Source of the DNA: Corynebacterium pilosum DSM 20521 = CIP 103422
Lineage (GTDB): Bacteria > Actinomycetota > Actinomycetes > Mycobacteriales > Mycobacteriaceae
DNA: 64,000 nucleotides
Direction: 5' to 3'
Assembly (NCBI RefSeq): GCF_000373805.1
Contig: NZ_KB892472.1
Location: 31,531-95,530, forward strand
Shown: positions 8,181 to 16,196 of the stretch, one piece after another
How positions within the stretch are numbered: position 1 is the first letter of the stretch
Layout of the letters: every line of letters begins with the position of its first letter
Made by a program: the position numbers and the translations under genes
The notes under the pieces: generated by a model
Seen by the model: only the letters and a program-made list of their open reading frames with translations
Told to the model about the DNA's origin: nothing
The model's database searches: none

Positions 8181-9118
8181 CTTTCCAAACTTTTCTGGAT
8201 CGCCGCGTCGAAAAGCTCCCGGATCTCCGCCTCATTGTCGGAGGCGGGCAGTTTTTCGTCGTCAAGCTTGGTCACGCGCGTGGCCACCCGGGTGGAGCTG
8301 ACCAGCCAGACCGACTCGGCCTTGAGTAAGTCGTCGACGGTGAGGTCGGTGGTTTTGCAGCGCCACCCGCTGTCCTGCGCCGTATCGAAAATTGCCTGCT
8401 GCGTGGTGCCGGCCAAGACGGCGCCGCCATGGCGTGGGGTGCGGATCTTCCCGCCCTTCTTGAATACCAGCACCGTCGATGTCGCGCCCTCGAGCACCCG
8501 GGTGCTGCCGGGCTCCTCGGCCGGCTCAATGTAGATCACATCGTCGTACCCGTGCTCCCGTGCCCACCGCATCGCAGCCATGTTCGCCGCGTAGTTCAAC
8601 GTCTTCGCCCCCACCGCCAGCCAGGGGGCGGCGCCCTTCGCGTCCGGCAGGTTCGGGGTGATGGTGTAGCCGCGCGGAGCGGTCATCGCTTTGACGCCCT
8701 TCTCGCGCTGCTCCGCGATATTCTTCGGCAGTGCACGCACGGTAATCCACGCGCTGGGCACCCCCGTAGTCTCGCGACCGCGCGTGTACGTCCACGTGCA
8801 TTTGGCCTCGAAGGGTTCCCCTCCGCGCTCCCGTGCGTAGTCCGCCATTGCCTCGCGGGTGGCGCGCTCCCAGTCCTCGCCGCTGACCTCAGGCAGGTCC
8901 AGCAGCTGCGCTGAACGAGCAAAGCGCTCGGCGTGCGCGGCCAGGTTCGCCACCTTCCCGTCGCGCACTAAAAGCGATTCAAAAACGCCGTCCCCGCGAG
9001 TCACCGCGGCATCGTCCCAAAACACGTGCGGCAGGTTGGGATTATGCCTGCGCACGGACCCGCCAAAGGGCTCAACGATGTAGATCACAGGCTGCGGGGA
9101 CAAAGTCACGGAACTCAT
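8177..9118 (-). CDS. pabC: Class IV aminotransferase, probable aminodeoxychorismate lyase
   Basis: The protein has 313 residues of the PLP fold-type IV family. TRGDGVFESLLVRDGK is the family opening. GAKTLNYAANMAAMRWAREH carries the PLP-binding lysine region, and EGATSTVLVFKKGGKIRTP the cofactor loop. Aminodeoxychorismate lyase converts 4-amino-4-deoxychorismate to p-aminobenzoate and pyruvate for folate synthesis. Branched-chain or D-amino acid aminotransferases share the fold, so the substrate is inferred. pabA/pabB are not in the window. It is divergent from ygfZ, and a 12-mer copy lies at 8256. Confidence 0.82.
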   Translation of the reverse strand: MSSVTLSPQPVIYIVEPFGGSVRRHNPNLPHVFWDDAAVTRGDGVFESLLVRDGKVANLAAHAERFARSAQLLDLPEVSGEDWERATREAMADYARERGGEPFEAKCTWTYTRGRETTGVPSAWITVRALPKNIAEQREKGVKAMTAPRGYTITPNLPDAKGAAPWLAVGAKTLNYAANMAAMRWAREHGYDDVIYIEPAEEPGSTRVLEGATSTVLVFKKGGKIRTPRHGGAVLAGTTQQAIFDTAQDSGWRCKTTDLTVDDLLKAESVWLVSSTRVATRVTKLDDEKLPASDNEAEIRELFDAAIQKSLES

Positions 9119-9148
9119 GGCCCCCTATTATGCCTGCTTTATCCCGGC

Positions 9149-9154
9149 TACGAT
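9149..9154 (+). promoter_or_regulatory. -10 element of ygfZ (leaderless type)
   Basis: TACGAT ends 7 nt before GTG 9162, with no Shine-Dalgarno sequence. This supports GTG 9162 rather than the upstream in-frame ATG at 9117, which would overlap pabC. Confidence 0.5.
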
Positions 9155-9161
9155 CATTAGT

Positions 9162-10274
9162 GTGACAAATTACGAATCTTATACTTCCCCTTTACTGTCC
9201 CGACCGAACGCGCAGTCGCTTGTCGACGAATCCCTGTCCAGCTCCCTGCTCGACGCAGCAGGTGTCGCTTGGCACTACGGAAATCCCCTCGCAGAGCAGC
9301 GCGCCATCGAATCCGATCTGGTGATGGTGGACCGCTCGCACCGCCGCGTCCTTGCGGTGACCGGCGAGGATGCCGCGGAATTCCTGAACAACCTGCTCAC
9401 TCAAAAACTTGATGACGCCCCCGATGGCTTCTCCGCCGCCTGCCTGGACCTAGATATTCAGGGCCGCATTCTGCACCAGGCGTACGTCACCCGCAGCGGC
9501 GACACGTTCTACCTGGACATGCCCTCTTATGTCTTCCCCACGTTTTCTGACTTCTTACAGAAGATGATTTTCTGGTCCAAGGTGGACATCGAGGAAGTCG
9601 ACTTGGCACTACTTACCCTTCTTGGGCCGGACGGTTCGCTTCACGACGAGACGCTGGCCGATCTTCCCACCGCCTTTGTCCGCCGCGTGGACTGGGACGG
9701 TGTGGAGCGTCACGACCTTGCCGTTCCGCGCGCTGAGCTGAGGGCGGTCGTCGATAAGCTTGCGGACCGCGGCGTTCAACTTGCCGGGCTGATGGCGTTT
9801 ACTGCGCAGCGGGTGCGCGCGGGCGAGCCGGAGATGCGTGCCGACCTTGATGAGAAGTCGATCCCGCACGAGGCGCCGCGGCTGATTAGTCGCGCGGGCC
9901 GGGTGCGGGCGGTCCACCTCGAAAAGGGGTGCTACCGCGGGCAGGAAACTGTGGGCCGGGTAGAAAATCTGGGCCGCTCCCCTCGCCTTCTGGTGCTTCT
10001 GCAACTGGATGGGTCTGCTCCGGAGGATCCGGTTCCGGGTTCACAGATCACGGCCAACGGGCGTAAGGCGGGTCGACTGGGCACCGTCGTGCATGACTAC
10101 GACTACGGCCCGATTGCTCTTGCGCTCGTGAAACGCAGCGCTTTATCCTCCGAGGACCTTGTTATCGAGGGCACTTCGCCGGTGAGCGCGACGGTGGATC
10201 AGGACTACATTCCGGAAGAAGATACGACGAAAGCAGGAAGGGAAGCTATCGCGAAGTTACGGGGGCAAAACTAA
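9162..10274 (+). CDS. ygfZ: YgfZ/GcvT-domain folate-binding protein (iron-sulfur cluster maintenance)
   Basis: The protein has 370 residues with a GcvT-like tetrahydrofolate-binding fold and the YgfZ signature KGCYRGQE near residue 265, containing its conserved Cys. YgfZ proteins help assemble or repair certain [4Fe-4S] enzymes in a folate-dependent way; they are not glycine-cleavage enzymes. The gene is monocistronic. Two 12-mer copies (9218 and 9748) lie inside it, in opposite orientations. The GTG start is chosen from the promoter spacing described separately. Confidence 0.9.
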   Translation: MTNYESYTSPLLSRPNAQSLVDESLSSSLLDAAGVAWHYGNPLAEQRAIESDLVMVDRSHRRVLAVTGEDAAEFLNNLLTQKLDDAPDGFSAACLDLDIQGRILHQAYVTRSGDTFYLDMPSYVFPTFSDFLQKMIFWSKVDIEEVDLALLTLLGPDGSLHDETLADLPTAFVRRVDWDGVERHDLAVPRAELRAVVDKLADRGVQLAGLMAFTAQRVRAGEPEMRADLDEKSIPHEAPRLISRAGRVRAVHLEKGCYRGQETVGRVENLGRSPRLLVLLQLDGSAPEDPVPGSQITANGRKAGRLGTVVHDYDYGPIALALVKRSALSSEDLVIEGTSPVSATVDQDYIPEEDTTKAGREAIAKLRGQN

Positions 10275-10422
10275 GCCCTATTTACGCAGCTTGGGCGTGG
10301 GGGAGGAATTTTTTCTGATTTCACGCTATTGTATGTGACAGGAATACATACTGAATCGAAAAGCTGATGGGGCTACCCGAATACCCTGGGTCGCCCTTCA
10401 AACACCTCAAGGGGGTCACGCC

Positions 10423-10644
10423 ATGGGCCGCGGACGCGCCAAAGCAAAGCAGACCAAGGTTGCACGCCAGTTAAAGTACAACTCTCCCGAGATGGATTTA
10501 GAATCCCTCCAGCGCGAGCTGGCAGGTCAAGCACCTGGCCGCCGCTGGGATGAAGACGATGACGGCTACGATGAGTACGAGGTCGACGACCAGTACGCGG
10601 AATACGCGGACTGGGATCCTGATGAGGACGACGACCGCCGCTAG
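10423..10644 (+). CDS. DUF3073 family protein
   Basis: The protein has 73 residues. A basic N-terminus, MGRGRAKAKQTKVARQLKY, is followed by NSPEMDLESLQREL and a very acidic tail ending DPDEDDDRR. This is the standard layout of DUF3073 proteins, found throughout Actinobacteria and without known function. AAGGGGG lies at RBS distance before ATG. The 148-base upstream gap (10275-10422) holds an imperfect hairpin around GGGGCTACCC / GGGTCGCCC (about 10367-10398) and probably the promoter. A strong terminator follows. Confidence 0.85.
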   Translation: MGRGRAKAKQTKVARQLKYNSPEMDLESLQRELAGQAPGRRWDEDDDGYDEYEVDDQYAEYADWDPDEDDDRR

Positions 10645-10675
10645 ACAAACTGCGCAACTAACACTGTGCACCACG

Positions 10676-10705
10676 CCCCGCCTCCGTGATTCCTAGGAGG
10701 CGGGG
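10676..10705. terminator. Bidirectional terminator between the DUF3073 gene and purM
   Basis: CCCCGCCTCC (10676-10685) pairs perfectly with GGAGGCGGGG (10696-10705) across a 10-nt loop. It lies between convergent genes and can serve both. Confidence 0.8.
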
Positions 10706-10726
10706 TGTCTGCTTCCCTGCGCCGTT

Positions 10727-11803
10727 TTAGTACTTCGAGTTGTCCCCCAACAGGACCGCGCGGGCCTGCTCGCCCGCTTTCGCGGAGCGGACCTCGCCGA
10801 GTTCCCAGCAGTCCACGTGGCGTGCGGTGAGCATCGCCAGGGTGCGCTCCTTGTCCTTGGCGGACACGATCGCGACCATGCCGACACCCATATTGAAGGT
10901 CTTCTCCATCTCTTCGCGGCTGACCTTGCCCAGGGTTTCGATGGTGCGGAAGATCTGCTGCGGGGTCCAGGTGTTGCGGTGCATTTCCGCCACCATGCCC
11001 TCCGGGATGATGCGCTCCATGTTGCCCACCAAGCCGCCGCCGGTGACGTGGCAGAACGTGCGCACCTCACACTCCGACATCAAGGCCAGGCAATCACGGG
11101 CGTAGATGCGGGTGGGAACCAGCAGTTCCTCACCCAGGCTGCGGCCCAGTTCCTCCACGTAAGAGTCCACCGTAAGCCCGGTGCGCTCGAAGAGGACGTG
11201 GCGCGCCAAAGAGTAACCGTTGGAGTGCAGGCCGGAGGAACCCATGGCGATGATCGCATCGCCCACGCGTACCTTCTCTGGGCCCAGCAGCTCGTCTGCT
11301 TCGACCACGCCGACGGCGGTGGCGGACACATCGTAGTCATCTGGGTCCATCACACCTGGGTGCTCAGCGGTCTCGCCGCCCAGCAGGGCTGCACCGGCCT
11401 GGACGCAGCCTTCGGCGATGCCGCCGACGATGTCTGCGATTTTCTCCGGCACCACTTTTCCGGTGGCGATATAGTCCTGCAGGAACAGTGGCTCAGCACC
11501 GCACACGACGAGGTCGTCGACGCACATGGCCACCAGGTCGATGCCGATGGTGTCGTGCTTATCCATCGCCTGGGCGATAACAAGCTTCGTACCCACGCCG
11601 TCTGATCCTGCGGCGAGCAGCGGGTTGCGGTACTTGCCCAGCGCGAAGAGCCCAGCAAAGCCGCCGATACCACCACGGACCTCGGGGCGAGTGGCGCGCT
11701 TCGCGTGCGCGGCAAGGAGCTCGACCGCGCGGTCGCCTTCCTCGATGGACACGCCTGCTTCGGCGTAGGACGCGCCGGTAGTGGGCGTATTCTGGTCGGT
11801 CAT
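10727..11803 (-). CDS. purM: Phosphoribosylformylglycinamidine cyclo-ligase (AIR synthetase)
   Basis: The protein has 358 residues, the normal length. Typical motifs are SDGVGTKLVIAQAMDKHDTI, the ATP/FGAM site GIDLVAMCVDDLVVCGAEP, and GGGLVGNMERIIPEGM. The enzyme closes the imidazole ring of FGAM to give AIR using ATP, the fifth step of de novo purine synthesis. Its ATG directly follows the TAG of purF without a gap, so the two are translationally coupled. Confidence 0.97.
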   Translation of the reverse strand: MTDQNTPTTGASYAEAGVSIEEGDRAVELLAAHAKRATRPEVRGGIGGFAGLFALGKYRNPLLAAGSDGVGTKLVIAQAMDKHDTIGIDLVAMCVDDLVVCGAEPLFLQDYIATGKVVPEKIADIVGGIAEGCVQAGAALLGGETAEHPGVMDPDDYDVSATAVGVVEADELLGPEKVRVGDAIIAMGSSGLHSNGYSLARHVLFERTGLTVDSYVEELGRSLGEELLVPTRIYARDCLALMSECEVRTFCHVTGGGLVGNMERIIPEGMVAEMHRNTWTPQQIFRTIETLGKVSREEMEKTFNMGVGMVAIVSAKDKERTLAMLTARHVDCWELGEVRSAKAGEQARAVLLGDNSKY

Positions 11804-13345
11804 CTATTTGGTCCCTTCTTGAAGTTCACGCACGATGTCTGCCTGCTTGTTCCCCGCCGGCAGACCCAGTGGGTAGTGGCCGTCGAAACATGCCGTGCAC
11901 AGTTGACGTCCTGGCTGGTTGGTCACATCGACCATGTCCTCCTGGCTGACGAACGCCAGCGAGTCCGCGCCGATGGTTTCGCGAATATATTCCACCATGT
12001 CTTCCTCGGAGCGCGAAGCGGTCCGCGCCGCCGCAAAACCGTCGAGGCCGTCACGGTTGGCAATCAGCTCGTCCGGATCCGCGAAATCAATGCCGTAGAA
12101 GCATGGCCATTTCACCGGCGGGGAGGCGATGCGCACATGGACTTCGCTCGCACCTGCCTCGCGCAGCATCTTGATCAGCGCCAGCTGCGTATTGCCGCGC
12201 ACGATCGAGTCATCCACGACGATCAGGCGCTTGCCTTTGATCATGTCGCGCACTGGGTTCAATTTCAGCCGGATGCCCAGCTTGCGCAGCGTCTGCGAGG
12301 GCTGAATGAAGGTTCGCCCCACATACGCGTTTTTCATCAGGCCGCGGCCATACGGAATGTCGCAGGCCGTGGCGTAGCCGATCGCGGCAGGCACGCCGGA
12401 TTCCGGCACGGGCATCACGAGGTCCGCCTCGACGGGATCAGAGTGCGCCAAGCGCTTGCCGATCTCAATGCGGGTGGTGTTGATGGTCTGGCCATTAATC
12501 ACCGAGTCCGGGCGCGCCAAGTACACGTATTCGAAGACGCACCCGGCGCGCTGCGGCTCCGCGAAAGTCTCCGAGCGCACGCCGTCGGCGTCGATGACGA
12601 TGAGTTCGCCTGGCTCCACATCACGAACAAATTTCGCGCCGACGATGTCCAACGCCGCTGTCTCACTGGCGACCACCCAACCGCTTTCAAGCTGGCCGAG
12701 TGACAGGGGGCGCACGCCGTGGCGGTCGCGCGCCGCATACACTTTTTCGCCGTCGGTGAAGACTAGGCAGAATGCGCCTTCAAGGCGCGGTAGCAGTTGG
12801 CGGGCGGCGTCCAGCGCAGTGGTGTTTTCGTCGATAGCGTCGGCCAGCAGCGCTGACATCACCGCGCTATCCGACGAGGACCCCTGCCCGTCAATATTAT
12901 CTTCGCGGATCAGGCGTCGCGCAACTGCCTCGTCGCGAAGTTCCTGGTAATTGACGAGGTTGCCGTTGTGGCCCAGCGCCAGGTCTGTGTTGGCGGCGGT
13001 GGCGCGGAAGATGGGCTGGACGTTTTCCCAGCTTGTGCATCCTGCGGTGGAGTAGCGCGTATGCCCGATGGCGACATCACCCTGTAGAGCTTCCAGGGTG
13101 GGTTCGTCGAAGACTTGGGAGACAAGGCCCATGTCTTTGAATACGACGAGGTGTTGGGCGTTGCCTGCCGCTATTCCCGCGCCTTCCTGACCGCGGTGCT
13201 GAAGGGCGAAGAGCCCAAAGTAGGTTAGCTTCGCGACTTCTTCCCCTGGTGCCCATACTCCGAAGACGCCACACTCTTCGCGTGGTTCGTTCTCCGGGGT
13301 ATCGAAGGGGCGTCCGTCACTTTCAATAGCGTCAGTGGTGAACAC
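11804..13345 (-). CDS. purF: Amidophosphoribosyltransferase
   Basis: The protein has 513 residues from GTG 13345, with AAAGGAC as RBS. The nucleophile should be Cys25 in REECGVFGVW, exposed after removal of a 24-residue propeptide as in Bacillus-type PurF. The glutaminase N-domain is followed by the PRPP-binding loop LIVVDDSIVRGNT near residue 370 and by later Cys residues that could bind an Fe-S cluster. It catalyses the committed step of purine synthesis, PRPP plus glutamine to phosphoribosylamine. Confidence 0.97.
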   Translation of the reverse strand: MFTTDAIESDGRPFDTPENEPREECGVFGVWAPGEEVAKLTYFGLFALQHRGQEGAGIAAGNAQHLVVFKDMGLVSQVFDEPTLEALQGDVAIGHTRYSTAGCTSWENVQPIFRATAANTDLALGHNGNLVNYQELRDEAVARRLIREDNIDGQGSSSDSAVMSALLADAIDENTTALDAARQLLPRLEGAFCLVFTDGEKVYAARDRHGVRPLSLGQLESGWVVASETAALDIVGAKFVRDVEPGELIVIDADGVRSETFAEPQRAGCVFEYVYLARPDSVINGQTINTTRIEIGKRLAHSDPVEADLVMPVPESGVPAAIGYATACDIPYGRGLMKNAYVGRTFIQPSQTLRKLGIRLKLNPVRDMIKGKRLIVVDDSIVRGNTQLALIKMLREAGASEVHVRIASPPVKWPCFYGIDFADPDELIANRDGLDGFAAARTASRSEEDMVEYIRETIGADSLAFVSQEDMVDVTNQPGRQLCTACFDGHYPLGLPAGNKQADIVRELQEGTK

Positions 13346-13360
13346 GTCCTTTACAGTAGC

Positions 13361-13759
13361 TTATTTTGGTCCGTCTTCTAAGCCGATCACGGGAAGCGCG
13401 GCAATAATGTCGGTGGCGCGTGATCCAGACGCGTCCACGGTGCCGGCGGAGATCTCGTCGTCAAGCGTGCTGATGCCAGTGGCAAGGCGAAGCCACGTCT
13501 GCGGATCCGTTTCCACCACATTCGGGGGCGTGCCGCGTGTATGTCGCGGGCCCTCAACACATTGGACGGCTACAAACGGGGGTACCCGCAGCTCGACGGA
13601 ATGCCCTGGAAGTTCGGCCGCAAGCGCGCGTGCGGTGCGGCGGACGGCGTCGGCAAACTGGCTTCGAGCTGGCTTTTCATTGTGCTCTGGCTCACGAATC
13701 CAGGCGGAGATAGCGTCGACGGCGGCACGGGTCAACGCAGGGTCATTCTTTGGAGGCAT
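13361..13759 (-). CDS. Sterol-carrier-family-like small protein
   Basis: The protein has 132 residues, with a helical N-terminus (ALTRAAVDAISAWIRE) and a compact beta-rich second half (VELRVPPFVAVQCVEG, PQTWLRLATG). Such proteins sit immediately upstream of purF in many Actinobacteria and are annotated as sterol carrier family; no lipid ligand is established. The start has TAAGAT 6 nt upstream. It lies 15 nt before purF on the same strand, so co-transcription with purFM is likely. A 12-mer copy lies at 13455. Confidence 0.65.
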   Translation of the reverse strand: MPPKNDPALTRAAVDAISAWIREPEHNEKPARSQFADAVRRTARALAAELPGHSVELRVPPFVAVQCVEGPRHTRGTPPNVVETDPQTWLRLATGISTLDDEISAGTVDASGSRATDIIAALPVIGLEDGPK

Positions 13760-13863
13760 GAAACCATCTTAAGTGTGTGAAGTTCCCGCTACCCTTATCG
13801 GTACTTCACCTGCGCTGTAGCTGCACTAATGAATCACTTCGATCTTTGAAAGGCCTGTCCCCC

Positions 13864-14871
13864 ATGCCCACCACCCCCGTTCCCACCACCAAGTCACCTT
13901 CCGTCACGCTGCGTTTCATGGCGGCTCCCACGGACATCATCGTGGCAGGTGCCCAGGGCGTGTCCGGTGGGCGCGTGCTGGAGTGGATCGATAAGGCCGC
14001 CTACGCCTGTGCGGTCCAATGGTCGTCGACATACTGCGTGACGGCGTACGTGGGGCACATTCACTTCACCCGCCCCATCCCGTCCGGCCACTTGGTGGAG
14101 GTGCGTTCGCGCATCGCGATGACGGGGCGTTCCTCCATGCACATCGTCAACGAAGTGCTTTCCGCGGATCCGCGCGAGGGCATTTTCACCCGCGCCTGTG
14201 ACTGCCTGGTGATCTTCGTCGCGAAGGACCCCGAGACCGGTAAGTCCACCCCCGTGCCCACCTTCGTTCCGGAAACGGAAGAGGAAAAGCGCATGGAAGC
14301 CGCCGCGAAGTCGCGTATCCAGCTACGCAAGGACATCGAAGAGGAAATGCTCAAGCAGACCTACGACGGCGAATCGGACGCGCCGCGCATCGTCCACCGC
14401 TTCTTGGCCAAGCCCACCGACGTCAACTGGGGTGGCAACGTCCACGGCGGCACCGCGATGGAGTGGATCGATGAGGCCGGCATGAACTGCACCATGGAGT
14501 GGTCCGGGGAGCGCACCGTCGCCGTCTATGCCGGCGGCATCCGCTTCTACAAGCCCATCTCCATCGGTGATTTGATCCAGGTGGACGCCCGCCTCACCCG
14601 CACCGATTCCCGTTCGATGCACGTCACCGTCCACGTCGAATCTGGTAACCCGCGCAACGGTCGAGCCGGCTTGGAAACCGCCATCCACGCCACCTTCACC
14701 TATATCGGCATCAGCATCGACGGCCACCCGCTTGCGGCGCGCCAGTTCGTGCCGCGTACCGACGAGGACCTCGCCCTGGCAGAGCACGTCGAAACGCTCA
14801 AGGAACTGCGTTCGCGCTACCAGCCGATTCCTTTGGTACAGCCACGCCACGTGAGCAAACTGGTGGACTAA
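13864..14871 (+). CDS. Acyl-CoA thioesterase with two hotdog domains
   Basis: The protein has 335 residues. Two hotdog domains are visible, each with the thioesterase core: GVSGGRVLEWIDKAAYACA with YVGHIHFTRPIPSGHLVEV, and GNVHGGTAMEWIDEAGMNC with YAGGIRFYKPISIGDLIQV. This is the BFIT/acyl-CoA hydrolase (cytosolic thioesterase) layout; the usual substrates are long-chain acyl-CoAs. The start at 13864 has GAAAGG as RBS. The second domain keeps the active-site-like N-x-x-G-G-x-x-M pattern more clearly than the first. Confidence 0.88.
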   Translation: MPTTPVPTTKSPSVTLRFMAAPTDIIVAGAQGVSGGRVLEWIDKAAYACAVQWSSTYCVTAYVGHIHFTRPIPSGHLVEVRSRIAMTGRSSMHIVNEVLSADPREGIFTRACDCLVIFVAKDPETGKSTPVPTFVPETEEEKRMEAAAKSRIQLRKDIEEEMLKQTYDGESDAPRIVHRFLAKPTDVNWGGNVHGGTAMEWIDEAGMNCTMEWSGERTVAVYAGGIRFYKPISIGDLIQVDARLTRTDSRSMHVTVHVESGNPRNGRAGLETAIHATFTYIGISIDGHPLAARQFVPRTDEDLALAEHVETLKELRSRYQPIPLVQPRHVSKLVD

Positions 14872-14940
14872 ACGCCCCCAACCGCACCCCACGACACCGA
14901 TTCCTCAACGCTTCACGCGTTCTCAGGTTAGAATCAGCTC

Positions 14941-16002
14941 ATGTCATTCCGTCGAAAGATCACCAGCGCGCTTGCTGCGCTGGCTGTCACCGCTGGCACG
15001 ATCGCCACAGCACCCGTTTCCCACGCCGTGCCCGAAGGGGAAATGTCCTCTAACGCCGGTAATGCAGTCGCCGATCTGGGGCTGTCTTCCGGCAACGGTC
15101 CCGTCGCCCCACCCATCGCCCCGCCGGATACCTCCGGCGCACACCTTGTCTCCGCCACCCACGTGGAGGGCAACCGGTGGAATATTGATGTCTACTCCCC
15201 GGCGATGGGCCGCACCATTTCCAATATGGCGCTGCTTCCCGCAGGCGACGCGCCCCGCCCCACCTTCTACCTGCTCTCCGGCTCCAACGGTGGGCAAGCG
15301 GGCCAGAACTGGGCCAGCCATTCTAACTATGAGCACTTTTTCGCCGACAAGCACGTCAACGTGATCACCCCGTTGGGCGGCAAGCGTTCAATCTATTCCG
15401 AGTGGAACAACGTTGACCCAGCGCTGGGCAACAACAAGTGGACCACGTATATCGCCTATGAGCTGCCAAGCGTGATCGACCGCCACTTCCACGGCACCGA
15501 GCGCGACGCCGTCGGCGGCATTTCGGCCTCCGGTAGCGGCGCGATCGACCTGGCCGCGCAGAACCCAGAGCGTTTCAAGGCCGCCGCGTCCTACTCCGGC
15601 TGCCCGTCCACGGGTGGTGCCGCAGGGTGGGCCTATATTTCGGCCATCATGGGGGAGGCCGGCGGCCTGTCCTTCAACGCGTGGGGCCTGCCCGATAGCC
15701 CGACCTGGAACGACCATAACCCGATCCGCAATCTGCACCGCCTGCACGGCACCGCGCTGTTCGTGTCTTCGTCGGAAGGTGTGCCTTCGGCCCAGGAGCG
15801 CGCGGTCCAGCCGGTCTGGATCGGCCCGCGTATCGTCGAGCTTGGCGCGCACGCGTGCTCTGAGTACTTCACCAACATGGCGCGGAAGGAAGGCCTCCAC
15901 GTCACGCGCTACACGCCGACGCACGGCGCACACTCCTTCTACCTGTTCGAGGAGTCTTTGCGCGAGTCTTGGCCGACGATCGGCCCGGCCATCGGAGCTT
16001 AA
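14941..16002 (+). CDS. Secreted mycolyltransferase (antigen 85 / Cmt family esterase)
   Basis: The protein has 353 residues. A Sec signal peptide (basic MSFRRK, hydrophobic core, cleavage near SHA-VPEG at about residue 30) precedes an alpha/beta-hydrolase of the antigen 85 type. The nucleophile elbow reads VGGISASGSGA, the catalytic His is in THGAHSFYLFEESL, and SGSNGGQAGQNW is the family's oxyanion-side loop. These enzymes transfer corynomycolate from trehalose monocorynomycolate to arabinogalactan or to a second trehalose outside the membrane. The -10 element TAGAAT (14929-14934) lies 6 nt before ATG. Which Cmt paralogue it is cannot be told. Confidence 0.9.
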   Translation: MSFRRKITSALAALAVTAGTIATAPVSHAVPEGEMSSNAGNAVADLGLSSGNGPVAPPIAPPDTSGAHLVSATHVEGNRWNIDVYSPAMGRTISNMALLPAGDAPRPTFYLLSGSNGGQAGQNWASHSNYEHFFADKHVNVITPLGGKRSIYSEWNNVDPALGNNKWTTYIAYELPSVIDRHFHGTERDAVGGISASGSGAIDLAAQNPERFKAAASYSGCPSTGGAAGWAYISAIMGEAGGLSFNAWGLPDSPTWNDHNPIRNLHRLHGTALFVSSSEGVPSAQERAVQPVWIGPRIVELGAHACSEYFTNMARKEGLHVTRYTPTHGAHSFYLFEESLRESWPTIGPAIGA

Positions 16003-16020
16003 GTTTTCGCTTATCGACGA

Positions 16021-16056
16021 TCACCCCTGCCTCACCTTTTCTTGAGGCAGGGGTGA
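16021..16056 (+). terminator. Terminator of the mycolyltransferase gene
   Basis: TCACCCCTGCCTCA (16021-16034) pairs perfectly with TGAGGCAGGGGTGA (16043-16056) across an 8-nt loop; a T-rich tract follows. The dispersed 12-mer GCTTATCGACGA (16009-16020) abuts the left arm with no gap. Confidence 0.88.
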
Positions 16057-16196
16057 ACCTGTCTTTTCTTCTGGGTGACCTCTCTGTGACATCGACATGA
16101 ATTCTTCAATCTTCACCATTCATAAGTTTTTTATTCTGTTAAGAATGAATGAGAACGCGTCACGTTCTGACACTCCCCCGTTGTGAAGGAATTCCC

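Noticed and set aside
9117..9161. Earlier ATG start for ygfZ
   Set aside because: It would overlap pabC and place the -10 element inside the coding region; GTG 9162 fits promoter spacing.
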